Of a stretch of 64,000 bases of DNA, positions 1 to 9,299 are shown piece by piece. The stretch comes from DASPRG01 sp963796125 (GTDB taxonomy: Bacteria > Nitrospirota > Thermodesulfovibrionia > Thermodesulfovibrionales > SM23-35): NCBI GenBank assembly GCA_963796125.1, contig CAWCKM010000045.1, positions 51,886 through 115,885 on the forward strand, given 5' to 3'. The notes below the pieces were generated by a model that saw nothing but the letters and a program-made list of their open reading frames with translations, was not told where the DNA came from and did no database searches. The position numbers and the translations under genes were made by a program. The first letter of the stretch is position 1, and each line of letters begins with the position of its first letter.

Positions 1-1697
1 TAATGTTCTGCAAGGATTTTCTTAGATATGCTATAAGCTTCAAGAACTATTCGTTTAATCTCTTCGTCTATGTCAATTGCGGTCTTTTCGCTATAGTCTT
101 TATGCCTTGATATCTCCTTTCCAAGGAAGATGTGTTCGTCTTTCTTTCCAAAGGTGAGAGGGCCAAGCTTTTCGGACATTCCCCACTCAGTAACCATCTT
201 TCTTGCGAGATCTGTTGCCCTTTCAAGGTCATTGCCGGCCCCTGTTGTCGTGTGATGAAGGGCAATTTCTTCTGCAGCCCTGCCACCGAGCAAGATTGAA
301 AGGGCCTTCAAGAGATATTCCTTGGAGTATGTATATCTGTCATCTATGGGCAACTGCTGTGTTACACCAAGGGCCATCCCCCTCGGGATAATGCTGACCT
401 TGTGTATTGGGTCAGTGCCTGGAGTTAGTTTTGCAACAAGTGCATGCCCCGCTTCGTGGTAAGCAGTATTATTCTTCTCGGTTTCACTTATGATCATGCT
501 CTTTCTCTCCACACCCATGAGCACCTTGTCTTTTGCTGCCTCAAAATCAGACCTCTCAACATTGCTCTTTGATTTCCGTGCTGCAAGCAAGGCAGCTTCA
601 TTGACGAGATTTGCGAGGTCAGCACCTGAGAAACCGGGTGTGCCGCGGGCTATCTGTTCAAGGTTAACCTTTTCGTCAAGAGGTATGTTTCTCGTATGAA
701 CCTTGAGTATTTCAAGTCTTCCCTTAACATCAGGTCGCGGGACGACAATCTGTCTGTCAAACCTGCCGGGTCTGAGAAGAGCGGGGTCAAGTACATCAGG
801 CCTGTTGGTAGCTGCGAGAATAATGATCCCCTGGTTGATTTCAAAGCCGTCCATTTCCACGAGAAGTTGATTCAGGGTCTGTTCACGCTCATCATGTCCT
901 CCACCAAGGCCAGCTCCCCGATGACGGCCAACAGCATCCAGCTCATCAATAAAGATGATACAGGGTGCATTCTTTTTCGCCTGTTCAAAGAGGTCTCTTA
1001 CTCTTGATGCGCCGACTCCGACAAAAAGTTCTACAAAGTCAGAACCGGATATTGAGAAAAACGGCACCCCTGCCTCTCCTGCAATAGCCCTTGCGAGCAA
1101 GGTTTTGCCTGTACCGGGTGCTCCGACCAAAAGCACACCTTTTGGGATCCTGCCGCCAAGCTTCTGGAATTTCTGAGGTGCCTTAAGAAAGTCTATTATT
1201 TCCTGAACTTCTGCTTTGGCCTCTTCTATCCCTGCGACGTCGGAAAATGTTATTTTGACTGATTTTTCAGAGGCCAACCGTGCCTTAGCCTTCCCAAAGG
1301 AAAGGGCTCTGTTACCCCCGGTTTGCATCTGTCTCATGAAAAATATCCATATGGCAGCAAGGAGAATTACGGGTCCCCAGGAGAAGAAGAGATTCCAGTA
1401 CCAGGGATTTTGTTCTGACGGTTTTACTGTAATTCTTACACTCTGAGAACGTAAAACCTTTACAAGGTCAGGATATGCCGGGGCGTAGGTCTTGAACCTT
1501 TTGCCGTCTTTGAATTGACCTGTAATATTGCTGTCTTTTATAATGACCTCCTCGACTTCTCCTGCATCGAGTTTGGTCATAAACTCTGAAAATATGATTT
1601 CATCCCCTGTCTTTTTGGGGGCGCTGAAAAGATTGAAAAGGAGAATGATCACTATCCCGATAAAGAGCCATATGAAGAGACTTCTGTAAATGTTCAA
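1..1697 (-). CDS. ftsH: ATP-dependent zinc metalloprotease FtsH (3' end beyond window)
   Basis: Membrane-anchored AAA+ protease that degrades damaged or regulatory membrane and cytosolic proteins. The frame is open from a TTG start at 1697 (GAGG seven bases upstream) to base 1, giving about 565 residues; the C-terminus lies outside the window. Visible in order: a first membrane segment near residues 5-23, a periplasmic stretch, a second membrane segment near residues 100-120 ending FFMRQMQ, Walker A GAPGTGKT, Walker B IIFIDELDAVG, the second region of homology with RPGRFDRQ, and the zinc site HEAGHAL. No internal stop was found. It is the last visible gene of a minus-strand run after rph. Confidence 0.96.
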   Translation of the reverse strand, partial: MNIYRSLFIWLFIGIVIILLFNLFSAPKKTGDEIIFSEFMTKLDAGEVEEVIIKDSNITGQFKDGKRFKTYAPAYPDLVKVLRSQSVRITVKPSEQNPWYWNLFFSWGPVILLAAIWIFFMRQMQTGGNRALSFGKAKARLASEKSVKITFSDVAGIEEAKAEVQEIIDFLKAPQKFQKLGGRIPKGVLLVGAPGTGKTLLARAIAGEAGVPFFSISGSDFVELFVGVGASRVRDLFEQAKKNAPCIIFIDELDAVGRHRGAGLGGGHDEREQTLNQLLVEMDGFEINQGIIILAATNRPDVLDPALLRPGRFDRQIVVPRPDVKGRLEILKVHTRNIPLDEKVNLEQIARGTPGFSGADLANLVNEAALLAARKSKSNVERSDFEAAKDKVLMGVERKSMIISETEKNNTAYHEAGHALVAKLTPGTDPIHKVSIIPRGMALGVTQQLPIDDRYTYSKEYLLKALSILLGGRAAEEIALHHTTTGAGNDLERATDLARKMVTEWGMSEKLGPLTFGKKDEHIFLGKEISRHKDYSEKTAIDIDEEIKRIVLEAYSISKKILAEH

Positions 1698-1738
1698 TTT
1701 TTTACCTCAAAATTATTTTACCATATCAGTTGCTTTTC

Positions 1739-1758
1739 GGTAACAGCTTCCTGTTACC
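1739..1758 (-). other. Hairpin overlapping the rph stop
   Basis: A perfect 8-bp inverted repeat, GGTAACAG/CTGTTACC, with a 4-base loop spans the rph stop codon just upstream of ftsH. No T-run follows on the minus strand, so it is not a standard terminator. It may be an RNA processing or stability element between two cotranscribed genes. Confidence 0.4.
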
Positions 1759-2470
1759 CTTCCAGCAGCTTCTTTTGTATCCCTATCAGACTATGAATAC
1801 CGTCTTCAGCAAGTGTTAAAAGACTGTCTAATGTGGCTCTGGCGAATGTCATTCCCTCAGCAGTTCCCTGTATTTCAACAAATCTGCCGCTTCCTGTCAT
1901 CACAATATTCATGTCAACTCCTGCTACAGAATCTTCGAGATAACAAAGGTCAAGTCTGGGTTCACCATGTATTATGCCAACACTGATGGCAGCAAGATAA
2001 TCCTTAACAGGGAATTTTTCTATCAGTCCATTTCTTAAAGCATATCGTAATGCATCAGAAAGGCATATGAAGGCGCCTGTTATTGCTGCAGTCCTCGTTC
2101 CTCCGTCTGCCTGTATTACATCGCAATCTATCCATATAGTCCGTTCACCGAGTAAGGATAGATCAACAACAGACCTGAGAGCTCTTCCGATTAGCCGCTG
2201 TATTTCATGGGTTCTTCCACTAATTCTTCCGGCACTGGACTCCCTTATAATTCTCGTAGGGGTTGCTCTCGGCAGCATGGAATACTCGGCTGTTATCCAT
2301 CCCCGTTTCTGATCTTTCATAAAAGGAGGAACCTTTTCTTCAATTGTAGCAGTGCAAATTAACCTTGTATTTCCCATCTCGATTAGTACTGAGCCTTCAG
2401 CAACATCTATGAAGTTTCTCCGAATCTTCACTTCACGAAGTTCATTGTTTTTTCTTCCATCGGGTCTCAT
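1754..2470 (-). CDS. rph: Ribonuclease PH
   Basis: Phosphorolytic 3'-5' exoribonuclease that trims tRNA 3' ends. I chose the ATG at 2470 because GGAGGATCA lies directly before it and the product (MRPDGRKN...) is then 238 residues, the usual length. Family features visible: PRATPTR near residue 80, the acidic run DCDVIQADGGTRTA near residue 120, and the C-terminal GTAEGMTF stretch. It sits between murI and ftsH, about 120 bp after murI in the same direction. Confidence 0.95.
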   Translation of the reverse strand: MRPDGRKNNELREVKIRRNFIDVAEGSVLIEMGNTRLICTATIEEKVPPFMKDQKRGWITAEYSMLPRATPTRIIRESSAGRISGRTHEIQRLIGRALRSVVDLSLLGERTIWIDCDVIQADGGTRTAAITGAFICLSDALRYALRNGLIEKFPVKDYLAAISVGIIHGEPRLDLCYLEDSVAGVDMNIVMTGSGRFVEIQGTAEGMTFARATLDSLLTLAEDGIHSLIGIQKKLLEG

Positions 2471-2622
2471 TGATCCTCCATTTCTTGTGTAACCAACAAT
2501 CAAATACCAGATTCCAACTGGTTTAACGACTACTTGTAGTATACCGGATACCGTTATTTTAGCTTATCCAGCAATTCCAATATTACCTGTCAGAGACAAG
2601 AAATTCCTTGATATCTATGCAG

Positions 2623-3429
2623 TTAGAGTTCTTTAATCAATTCGATATGTTCTATCTTATTTTCAAGGAACCTTTCTCCGACTTTTACAAACCTAACAGG
2701 TGAATCAGTTACATAGAATTCTCTGGGAGGGGATACCTCTTGTTTACGGTTTAACCCTGAAGTCTCGAGGATTGTCCTTACATCCTTTGCTACCTCAACA
2801 GCAGAATCTATAAGACTTACAGTTTCGCCCATTACTTTTGATATCACTTTTTTCAGCAGCGGATAATGAGTACATCCGAGTACAAGAGTGTCTATATCTT
2901 TATTTTTTATTTCCTTCAGATATTTTTCCGCAATCAGGGAAGTGATTTCTCCGTCTGTCCATCCTTCCTCAACGAGTGGTACAAAGAGAGGACAGGGAAG
3001 TGCGGTTACCTCTACATCTTTGTCAATGGCTTGAATCAGCATTTTATAGGAATCACTCCGTACTGTTGCCTCAGTGCCAATAATCCCGATTTTCTTATTC
3101 CTTGTCGCCTTGACAGCAGCCTTTGCTCCCGGTTCGATGACTCCAATTACAGGTATTGGCACAACACTTTTAATTTTATCGAGGCTAACGGAAGAAGCAG
3201 TATTACAGGCTACCACCAGGAATTTAATATCCTTTGAAAACAGGAACCTCGTGTTTTCCAGAGAATACCGGACAACTGTTTCCGGTGACCTTATTCCATA
3301 GGGGACTCTGGCAGTATCTCCGAGATAAATAGTACCTTCAGAAGGCATCTCTTTTATTATTTCTTTTAAGACGGTAAGACCGCCTATTCCGGAATCGAAG
3401 ACTCCAATCGGCCTGTTTTTGTTATTCAT
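2623..3429 (-). CDS. murI: Glutamate racemase
   Basis: Cofactor-independent racemase that makes D-glutamate for peptidoglycan. Catalytic cysteines are visible in VACNTASS (about residue 75) and LGCTHYPLL (about residue 190), with the N-terminal FDSGIGG substrate loop. AAAGGG six bases upstream favours the ATG at 3429; an in-frame ATG at 3453 overlaps the upstream stop but has poor ribosome-site spacing. It lies directly after the GerMN and amidase genes, forming a cell-wall group. Confidence 0.95.
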   Translation of the reverse strand: MNNKNRPIGVFDSGIGGLTVLKEIIKEMPSEGTIYLGDTARVPYGIRSPETVVRYSLENTRFLFSKDIKFLVVACNTASSVSLDKIKSVVPIPVIGVIEPGAKAAVKATRNKKIGIIGTEATVRSDSYKMLIQAIDKDVEVTALPCPLFVPLVEEGWTDGEITSLIAEKYLKEIKNKDIDTLVLGCTHYPLLKKVISKVMGETVSLIDSAVEVAKDVRTILETSGLNRKQEVSPPREFYVTDSPVRFVKVGERFLENKIEHIELIKEL

Positions 3430-3445
3430 AGCGAACCCTTTGAAA

Positions 3446-4042
3446 TTACTCATTTTCCTTGTTCTTTTGGACGTTATCTAATTTATCGGTTTCGTAGGAA
3501 ACCATGTCTTTCAAAGGATAGGAAAGGTAGAGGTGGCCTCCAAGCGTCTCTCTCTCCCCCCCATCTATGAGCACTTTTACATCTTCAATCTCACCTAAAT
3601 TTGCGCTTAGGCTTTCGTACAGTCCTTTAAGAAAAAGAAATTCAGTAAGGGCATCGCCCTGAAAATTTCTCCTTAATTCATCCGATAAATCGACATAAAG
3701 CATCTTGTTTTCATCCAGATAAATACCAAGGAGATGTGTATCTTTTGGCATGTCTGACGTCTTTATGCCTGCAGGTCCTTTGAGGAATTCTTCAACAATA
3801 GCTTCTGCAATTGCTATCCGGGTAGTTCTCCTCTGAAGCCTTCTCTCTTCAATCTGAAGCTGATTGCCTACGGGATAATAAATCTTCAGGGTGAAAAGGT
3901 CTTCCACAGGAGGTAAAGAAGCAACTCTTTCTTCAGGGACTTGTTTGTGGGGAGCTCTTGAAAAATACCAATACCCTCCCGCAAGACCACCTAAGAAAAG
4001 CAGGACCAGCACCATGATGATAGACAACTTTTTTGTATTCAC
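3446..4042 (-). CDS. GerMN domain membrane protein
   Basis: Likely a membrane-anchored periplasmic protein with a single GerMN domain, a fold seen in sporulation and cell-wall proteins of spore-formers and also in many Gram-negatives beside amidases. One membrane segment (about residues 5-25 from the GTG at 4042, rich in L, V and G) precedes the domain. The domain includes a stretch like YYPVGNQL and ends with LYLSYPL. The start is uncertain: GTG at 4042 has GGG at good spacing, while an upstream ATG at 4192 would overlap the amidase gene and add 50 non-conserved residues. Its exact role is unknown; context suggests peptidoglycan. Confidence 0.8.
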   Translation of the reverse strand: MNTKKLSIIMVLVLLFLGGLAGGYWYFSRAPHKQVPEERVASLPPVEDLFTLKIYYPVGNQLQIEERRLQRRTTRIAIAEAIVEEFLKGPAGIKTSDMPKDTHLLGIYLDENKMLYVDLSDELRRNFQGDALTEFLFLKGLYESLSANLGEIEDVKVLIDGGERETLGGHLYLSYPLKDMVSYETDKLDNVQKNKENE

Positions 4043-4154
4043 ACTATACCCATTTCTGATATGAACAGAGAACGATAAGCATTTAAGGGTGCTGAGGGCA
4101 AAGAATGCATAGTTATATAACTCTATGTTCTTAGCTCTACGCTCTCTGTTATCC

Positions 4155-5108
4155 TTATTGTCCATAAGTAGCCAACCCACTTGTAATGGCATTGAGCAAT
4201 CGCATCTTCATAGGCTGATCATACGTGATAAACTGTGGTGAAGGGTATTCGATGACAGCGGAAGTGGTACCGATAGAAATGAGAATGGGGAGAGACATTT
4301 CCCTGTAAATAACACTCTTCTTAAATTCATCTTTGAGAGCCTTTCCAATGCTCTCGGAAAGGGCTTTGCTTTTTCCTATATATTTTTTCTGCCTTGATGA
4401 AAGACTGTACTGGTCAACCATCTCATTTGATCCCTCTGTTCTAAACTTAGGAAGATAAAGGACAAAATTATCTGACATCGAAGAATGGATGCTTAAAAAG
4501 ATATCAGGTGTTTTTTGATTGGCAAACTTTACTCTTTCAAGGAGCGACATATATTGGTCTCCCTTGCGTGTAAGAAAGACTTTCTTAGCCTTCTTCGAAA
4601 GGACAGTATCTAAATCCTGTGCCAGACTGAGATTAATATCTTTTTCTTTCATGTCATGCGAAGTGATACCATAATCGTAGCCGCCATGCCCCGCATCAAT
4701 GACAAAGGTCTTAAAAGGTATCTGTACGGATTGCTTCTCTCCCCTCTGTATATCCAATACAATTCTTGCCGGGGAAGAAAGCTTAAAAAGTTTTATTTCC
4801 CCCTTTTCTTTTAGATTTATCGTCAACAATTTATTCGTTGACGATATCTCAAAAGGGAGTTCTTCCGGCGACCTCAGATGAAATAGACCGGGGAACTCTA
4901 TTCTTATTTGGGATGCCGAAGTAGTTGTTTTAGTGTTTGTCAGGAATAGTTCTTCAGATTCCAGAACAATACGCATTGTCCTGTCCTGTGTGCTGAACTT
5001 CAACAGGACATCTGTCTTTTTCTGGGCAAACAGAGGGGCTGCGACAACCAATAGAAGCAAAAATAAAAAGAGTCCTCTTTTTATCCATGTATTAATTTTT
5101 CCTGTCAT
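4155..5108 (-). CDS. N-acetylmuramoyl-L-alanine amidase (Amidase_3)
   Basis: Zinc amidase that cleaves the glycan-peptide bond of murein in the periplasm. The product from the ATG at 5108 is 317 residues. A signal peptide (residues 1-31, ending PLFAQ) is followed by a beta-rich AMIN-like region, then the catalytic domain starting FVIDAGHGGYDYG. Zinc ligands can be assigned to the His of DAGHGG, the Glu of MKEKDINL and the His of FLSIHSS. A longer reading frame extends upstream into the tmRNA gene, but that part is RNA rather than protein. The 3' end runs beside the GerMN gene. Confidence 0.9.
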   Translation of the reverse strand: MTGKINTWIKRGLFLFLLLLVVAAPLFAQKKTDVLLKFSTQDRTMRIVLESEELFLTNTKTTTSASQIRIEFPGLFHLRSPEELPFEISSTNKLLTINLKEKGEIKLFKLSSPARIVLDIQRGEKQSVQIPFKTFVIDAGHGGYDYGITSHDMKEKDINLSLAQDLDTVLSKKAKKVFLTRKGDQYMSLLERVKFANQKTPDIFLSIHSSMSDNFVLYLPKFRTEGSNEMVDQYSLSSRQKKYIGKSKALSESIGKALKDEFKKSVIYREMSLPILISIGTTSAVIEYPSPQFITYDQPMKMRLLNAITSGLATYGQ

Positions 5109-5179
5109 GATATAAAGTGTTCTTCTCCCAAAGTGTTCAGATTCATTTGCCAAATTGGAAAAGAATCTTAAGATAATTT

Positions 5180-5526
5180 TGGTGGAGGCGGCGGGAATCG
5201 AACCCGCGTCCGAAAGTATGCTAACCCAGGTTTCTACATGCTTATTCTGCTTTTTCATCTCGGATAATGAAACGCCAGCAGGCGGGCTTTTCATCATCCC
5301 ATCCCCTTTTGTCTTACCCCAGGGTCAGGAGAAGTACCCTGAGGCCAGCCTGCTAACCTGCACTATCCCTGAAACACAGGCAATCTCAGGGTAGTGAGCC
5401 GCTTTAATTAAGCAGCGAGTGCCAGTTCGTTATTGGCTTTTGTGTTTGTTTCCGCCTTTTTACATGGTGACGGAACCATGGCATGCTGCCTGAGCCTCAT
5501 AACCCCCGTCGAGACCTTTCGCCCCC
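5180..5526 (-). ncRNA. ssrA: tmRNA (ssrA)
   Basis: Transfer-messenger RNA that rescues stalled ribosomes. The 5' end GGGGGCG pairs with CGCCTCC before the encoded 3' CCA, forming the tRNA-like acceptor stem. The T-arm GGTTCGATTCC is present near the 3' end. A tag reading frame is visible at 5408-5455 on the minus strand: AETNTKANNELALAA then TAA, with the typical C-terminal ALAA degron. The length, about 347 nt, is normal. The gene lies 58 bp downstream of smpB, whose product is its partner. Confidence 0.95.
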
Positions 5527-5584
5527 GACTTGCCGCAATGGGTGATAAGTCATGCGTAATGAGCTTCTCACGTAACAAAGCAGT

Positions 5585-6034
5585 TCACGCATTACGACTT
5601 TTGATGGCTCTTGCTATTTCTCTTCTTGCATCTTTTTCCTTTATTGTTTCTCTTTTTTCAAAGAGCTTTTTGCCCCTTGCAAGGGCAATCTCAACCTTTG
5701 CAACAGGTCCTTTAAAATATATCTTAAGAGGGATAAGTGTAAATCCCCTCATTGCTGTTTTACCCCACAGCCTGTTTATTTCTTTTCGGTGCAGAAGGAG
5801 TTTCCTCGTTCTCAGAGGATCATGATTCATAATATTTCCATGACTGTAATGGCTTATGTGGCAGTTGAGAAGAAAGACCTCATGATCTTTAATTATTACA
5901 TAACTTTCCTTTACATTTGCTTTTCCTTCCCTGAGAGACTTTACCTCAGTCCCTGAGAGGGCAATCCCTGCCTCAAACGTTTCTTCTATATGGTAGTCGT
6001 GGTAGGCCTTCCTGTTCTGGCAGATAACCTTCAT
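5585..6034 (-). CDS. smpB: SsrA-binding protein SmpB
   Basis: Small RNA-binding protein that delivers tmRNA to stalled ribosomes. The 149-residue length is typical. Family signatures: the N-terminal NRKAYHDYHIEETFEAGI, GTEVKSLREGKAN, and the basic C-terminal tail KEKDARREIARAIKSRNA that enters the mRNA channel. It is followed directly by ssrA on the same strand and preceded by ugd with an 18-bp gap. Confidence 0.97.
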   Translation of the reverse strand: MKVICQNRKAYHDYHIEETFEAGIALSGTEVKSLREGKANVKESYVIIKDHEVFLLNCHISHYSHGNIMNHDPLRTRKLLLHRKEINRLWGKTAMRGFTLIPLKIYFKGPVAKVEIALARGKKLFEKRETIKEKDARREIARAIKSRNA

Positions 6035-6052
6035 TATTTAATTGTAACATTT

Positions 6053-7354
6053 CTAAGATCTGCCTACACAGTAGTATTTAAAACCTTTATCCTTAAGCTT
6101 TTGCGGTTCATAGATATTCCTCAAATCAAAGAAATAAGGTTCCTTAAGAAGCCTCTTGAGTTTGTCGAGTTCGAGGTTTCTGAACTGATTCCATTCAGTC
6201 ACAATGACAAGGGCATTTGCATCTTTCACTGCATCGTAGGGATCTTTGCAGTATGTTATGTCAGGGAGAATACTCTGTGTGCTTTTCATGGAAACCGGAT
6301 CATAAGCTCTAATTTTTGCTTTCTCCTTGAGAAGCTGTTTGATGATATTGAGGGAAGGAGCTTCCCGAACATCGTCGGTATTCGGTTTAAAAGAAAGCCC
6401 AAGGATCGCAATTGTTTTGCCTTTCAGTGGACCCATCGCATCCTTAATCTTTTTGGTCATTGAATCTTGTTGCCTTTCGTTAGCTCTAATAGTAGCATCT
6501 ACAATGCCGAGATCAACACCATGTTCCTCAGCCATCTTCAAAAGGGCCAAAGTGTCCTTTGGCAGGCAGGAACCACCATAACCAGGCCCAGGATGAAGAA
6601 ATTTAGGGTTAATTCTCTGGTCGAGACCCATGCCTTTTGCTACCATATGGACATCAGCTCCTACCTTCTCGCAGAGATTTGCAATTTCGTTGATGAAAGA
6701 AATCTTCATTGCGAGAAACGAGTTAGAGGCATACTTGATAAGCTCTGCACTTTCAATATTGGTAATTACAAAAGGAGTTTCTATGAGGTAAAGTGGTTTG
6801 TAAAGGTCCTTCATTATAGAGATAGCCTGCGCGCTGTTTGCTCCTATCACGACCCTATTCGGTCTCATGAAATCCTCAATTGCAGAGCCTTCTCTGAGGA
6901 ATTCAGGGTTTGAAACGATATCAAAATCGACCTGCTCTTTCCGATGCTTTGAGACTATCTTCCTTATCCTGTCGCCTGTTCCCACAGGAACTGTACTCTT
7001 AGTAACGATAACCCTGTATCCATTTAGATTTGAGGCTATCTCTTTGGCAACCTCCTCAACATACTTGAGGTCTGCAGTGCCATCTCCTCTTGGAGGGGTC
7101 CCGACAGCTATGAATATAACCAGAGAAGACCTGACAGCTTCTGCAATATCTGTACTGAAAGTAAGGCGCCCTTGTTTTATGTTTCTCTGTACGAACTCCT
7201 CAAGGCCAGGCTCAAAAAAAGGGATAATGCCTTCTTTTAAAGATCTTATCCTTTTCTTATCCTTATCAATACACGTTACGAAGACACCAAATTCTGCAAA
7301 ACAGGCTGCTGTGACAAGTCCTACATAGCCCATTCCAATTATTCCTATATGCAT
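6053..7354 (-). CDS. ugd: UDP-glucose 6-dehydrogenase
   Basis: NAD-dependent four-electron oxidation of UDP-glucose to UDP-glucuronate, a precursor of surface polysaccharides. At 433 residues it is full length. The Rossmann motif GIIGMGYVGL opens the protein. The catalytic cysteine lies in GPGYGGSCLPKD (about residue 263), and the C-terminal UDP-binding domain includes LGLSFKPNTDD. It is divergent from the glycosyltransferase at 7616, across about 260 bp that should hold both promoters. Confidence 0.95.
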   Translation of the reverse strand: MHIGIIGMGYVGLVTAACFAEFGVFVTCIDKDKKRIRSLKEGIIPFFEPGLEEFVQRNIKQGRLTFSTDIAEAVRSSLVIFIAVGTPPRGDGTADLKYVEEVAKEIASNLNGYRVIVTKSTVPVGTGDRIRKIVSKHRKEQVDFDIVSNPEFLREGSAIEDFMRPNRVVIGANSAQAISIMKDLYKPLYLIETPFVITNIESAELIKYASNSFLAMKISFINEIANLCEKVGADVHMVAKGMGLDQRINPKFLHPGPGYGGSCLPKDTLALLKMAEEHGVDLGIVDATIRANERQQDSMTKKIKDAMGPLKGKTIAILGLSFKPNTDDVREAPSLNIIKQLLKEKAKIRAYDPVSMKSTQSILPDITYCKDPYDAVKDANALVIVTEWNQFRNLELDKLKRLLKEPYFFDLRNIYEPQKLKDKGFKYYCVGRS

Positions 7355-7615
7355 ATCTCTCTCCTATTTATTCTCATTTATGGTGCTCAGACAGAACATT
7401 AAGGTAAATTCTATCCTCAAAGGGGTTGAATTTACTCAAATAGTGTATCCTGCCCTACAGTATAAATATTTTCATGAGATATTGACCACTTTAACTGTAA
7501 TAAAAGTGCAGCGCTAAAAACAAGCAAAACAAATAACGTATTACTTCATTTCAGGTATAATTTATACTGGCATAGTCAAAGGCTACCCTGTAAATCAGTT
7601 CGAGGAAATAACCTT

Positions 7616-8386
7616 TTGAACAGAAAAAAAATTTCAGTATATATTATTTCATATAATGAAGAAGCAAAAATTCGAGAGTGCCTCGAAAGTGTAAAGTGGG
7701 CTGATGAGATTGTTGTCCTTGACTCTTTCAGTACGGATAAAACCGTTGAGATATGCCGTGAATATACAGATAAAGTTATCCAGCATGAATTTGCAGGATT
7801 TGGTAAGTCCCGAAATGTTGCTGTGCAACATACAAGCTATGACTGGGTACTCAGTGTCGATGCAGATGAAAGGGTAACCAGGGAACTGAGAGACGAAATT
7901 CTTGAGAAGTTAAAAACTGAACCCGATGCCGATGCATATTTTGTACCCCGGATAAACTTTTTCTTAGGTCACAGGGTAAGGCATTGTGGATGGTATCCTG
8001 ATTACCGTCAACTACAGTTCTTTCATAAGGACAGGGTGAAATACAGCGACCAGTTAGTGCATGAGGGATTTATCTTATCAGGTGATGCCTCATATCTCCA
8101 CGGACATATTCTCCATTATCCCTTTATGAATCTGGATCAGTTCTTCAGGAAGATGGATCTTTACTCTTCTTTACGGGCAGAAGAAATGTTCAGGCAGAAT
8201 AAGAGATTTAAAATATATCATTTATTTTTCAATCCCTTATCAATGTTTATAAAGATCTTTATTCTCAAACGTGGCTTTCTTGACGGGACGGTCGGATTAA
8301 TGATTTCCATGCTTTACGCCTATTACACATTGGTAAAATATGCAAAACTGTGGGAAAAAATCGAGAAGACTAAAGAAACTGACTAA
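7616..8386 (+). CDS. Family 2 glycosyltransferase (LPS core type)
   Basis: Inverting GT-A glycosyltransferase, probably acting on lipopolysaccharide core or another surface glycan. It starts with TTG at 7616, with GAGGAAAT upstream. The nucleotide-sugar binding fold opens with VYIISYNEEAKI, and the DXD-type motif lies in LSVDADERV (about residue 83). The CGWYPDYRQLQFFHKD stretch is typical of the WaaE/KdtX-like subgroup. A hydrophobic stretch near residues 225-245 may touch the membrane. The acceptor cannot be told from sequence. Confidence 0.85.
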   Translation: MNRKKISVYIISYNEEAKIRECLESVKWADEIVVLDSFSTDKTVEICREYTDKVIQHEFAGFGKSRNVAVQHTSYDWVLSVDADERVTRELRDEILEKLKTEPDADAYFVPRINFFLGHRVRHCGWYPDYRQLQFFHKDRVKYSDQLVHEGFILSGDASYLHGHILHYPFMNLDQFFRKMDLYSSLRAEEMFRQNKRFKIYHLFFNPLSMFIKIFILKRGFLDGTVGLMISMLYAYYTLVKYAKLWEKIEKTKETD

Positions 8387-8534
8387 TATGTCTAATTCAC
8401 AAAGAGAATAAACAAAGGGTATAGTATTTGTCCCAGAATAGCTCTCATTCATCCTTCCTCACGATCACTACTGGTTATGAGTATCAATGTTTCTCTCCGA
8501 AGGGGAGCGTTCACTCGGTATGGTATATTAATGT

Positions 8535-9261
8535 ATGATTGTTATTCCTGCAATAGATTTGATAGACGGGCAATGCGTCAGGCTTTTCCAGGGTAAAAGG
8601 GAGGCTGTAACAACATATTCGAACGATCCCGGAGCTATTGCAAAACGGTGGGAATCCTTCGGAGCGGAACTTATTCATATTGTTGACCTCGATGGTGCAT
8701 TCACAGGCAATCAGGCAAACCTTAGATGCTATAAAAAAGATCAGAGAATCAGTAGAAATTCCTCTCCAGGTGGGAGGAGGTATAAGGAACATAGAAAGTA
8801 TCACAAGACTCTTTTCATTAGGTATCGAGAGAGTCATTCTTGGAACTGCAGCCATAGAAGATCCAGAATTTGTGAAATCTTCCTGCAGTAAATATCCGGG
8901 CCGGGTCTTGATAGGCATTGATGCGAAAGATGGAATGGTTGCTGTTAAAGGATGGAAGGAAGTTACGTCTTTTAATGTAAGGGAGATCGCAGGGCGTTTA
9001 GCAGTTGCAGGTGCTGCAGGTATTATTTACACCGATATAGCACGAGATGGTACACTTTCGGGACCAAATGTTAAAGCTGTAAAGGAGATGGTGGAAAGCG
9101 TGAGTATACCGGTAATCGCAGCAGGCGGGGTCTCCAGCATCGAAGATATTAAAAAGCTTATGGGGATAAAAAACCTCTGGGGAACAATAACGGGTAAAGC
9201 AATTTATTCAGGAACACCTTGATTTGAAGAGGCAATTAAACTCGTAATGGGTAAAGTGTAA
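8535..9261 (+). pseudogene. hisA: hisA, frameshifted and with an internal TGA
   Basis: Phosphoribosylformimino-5-aminoimidazole carboxamide ribotide isomerase of histidine synthesis. The frame starting at 8535 (VIPAIDLIDGQCVRLFQGK) matches the family up to DGAFTGNQANL, then leaves it. The family resumes one base out of frame near 8720 (LDAIKKIRESVEIPLQVGGGI), so one extra base is present. A TGA at 9220 then interrupts the conserved end; the same frame continues FEEAIKLVMGKV to a TAA at 9261. Either the gene is decaying or the sequence has errors. hisF follows at once. Confidence 0.85.
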
Positions 9262-9299
9262 TGAGTAAAAGATAGATTATCACGCTACTGGATTTCAGA

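Noticed and set aside
1739..1758. Hairpin as a terminator for rph
   Set aside because: No T-run follows on the minus strand and ftsH continues in the same direction.
5109..5297. Longer amidase start inside the tmRNA gene
   Set aside because: The extra residues are encoded by the tmRNA sequence; a proper signal peptide begins at the ATG at 5108.
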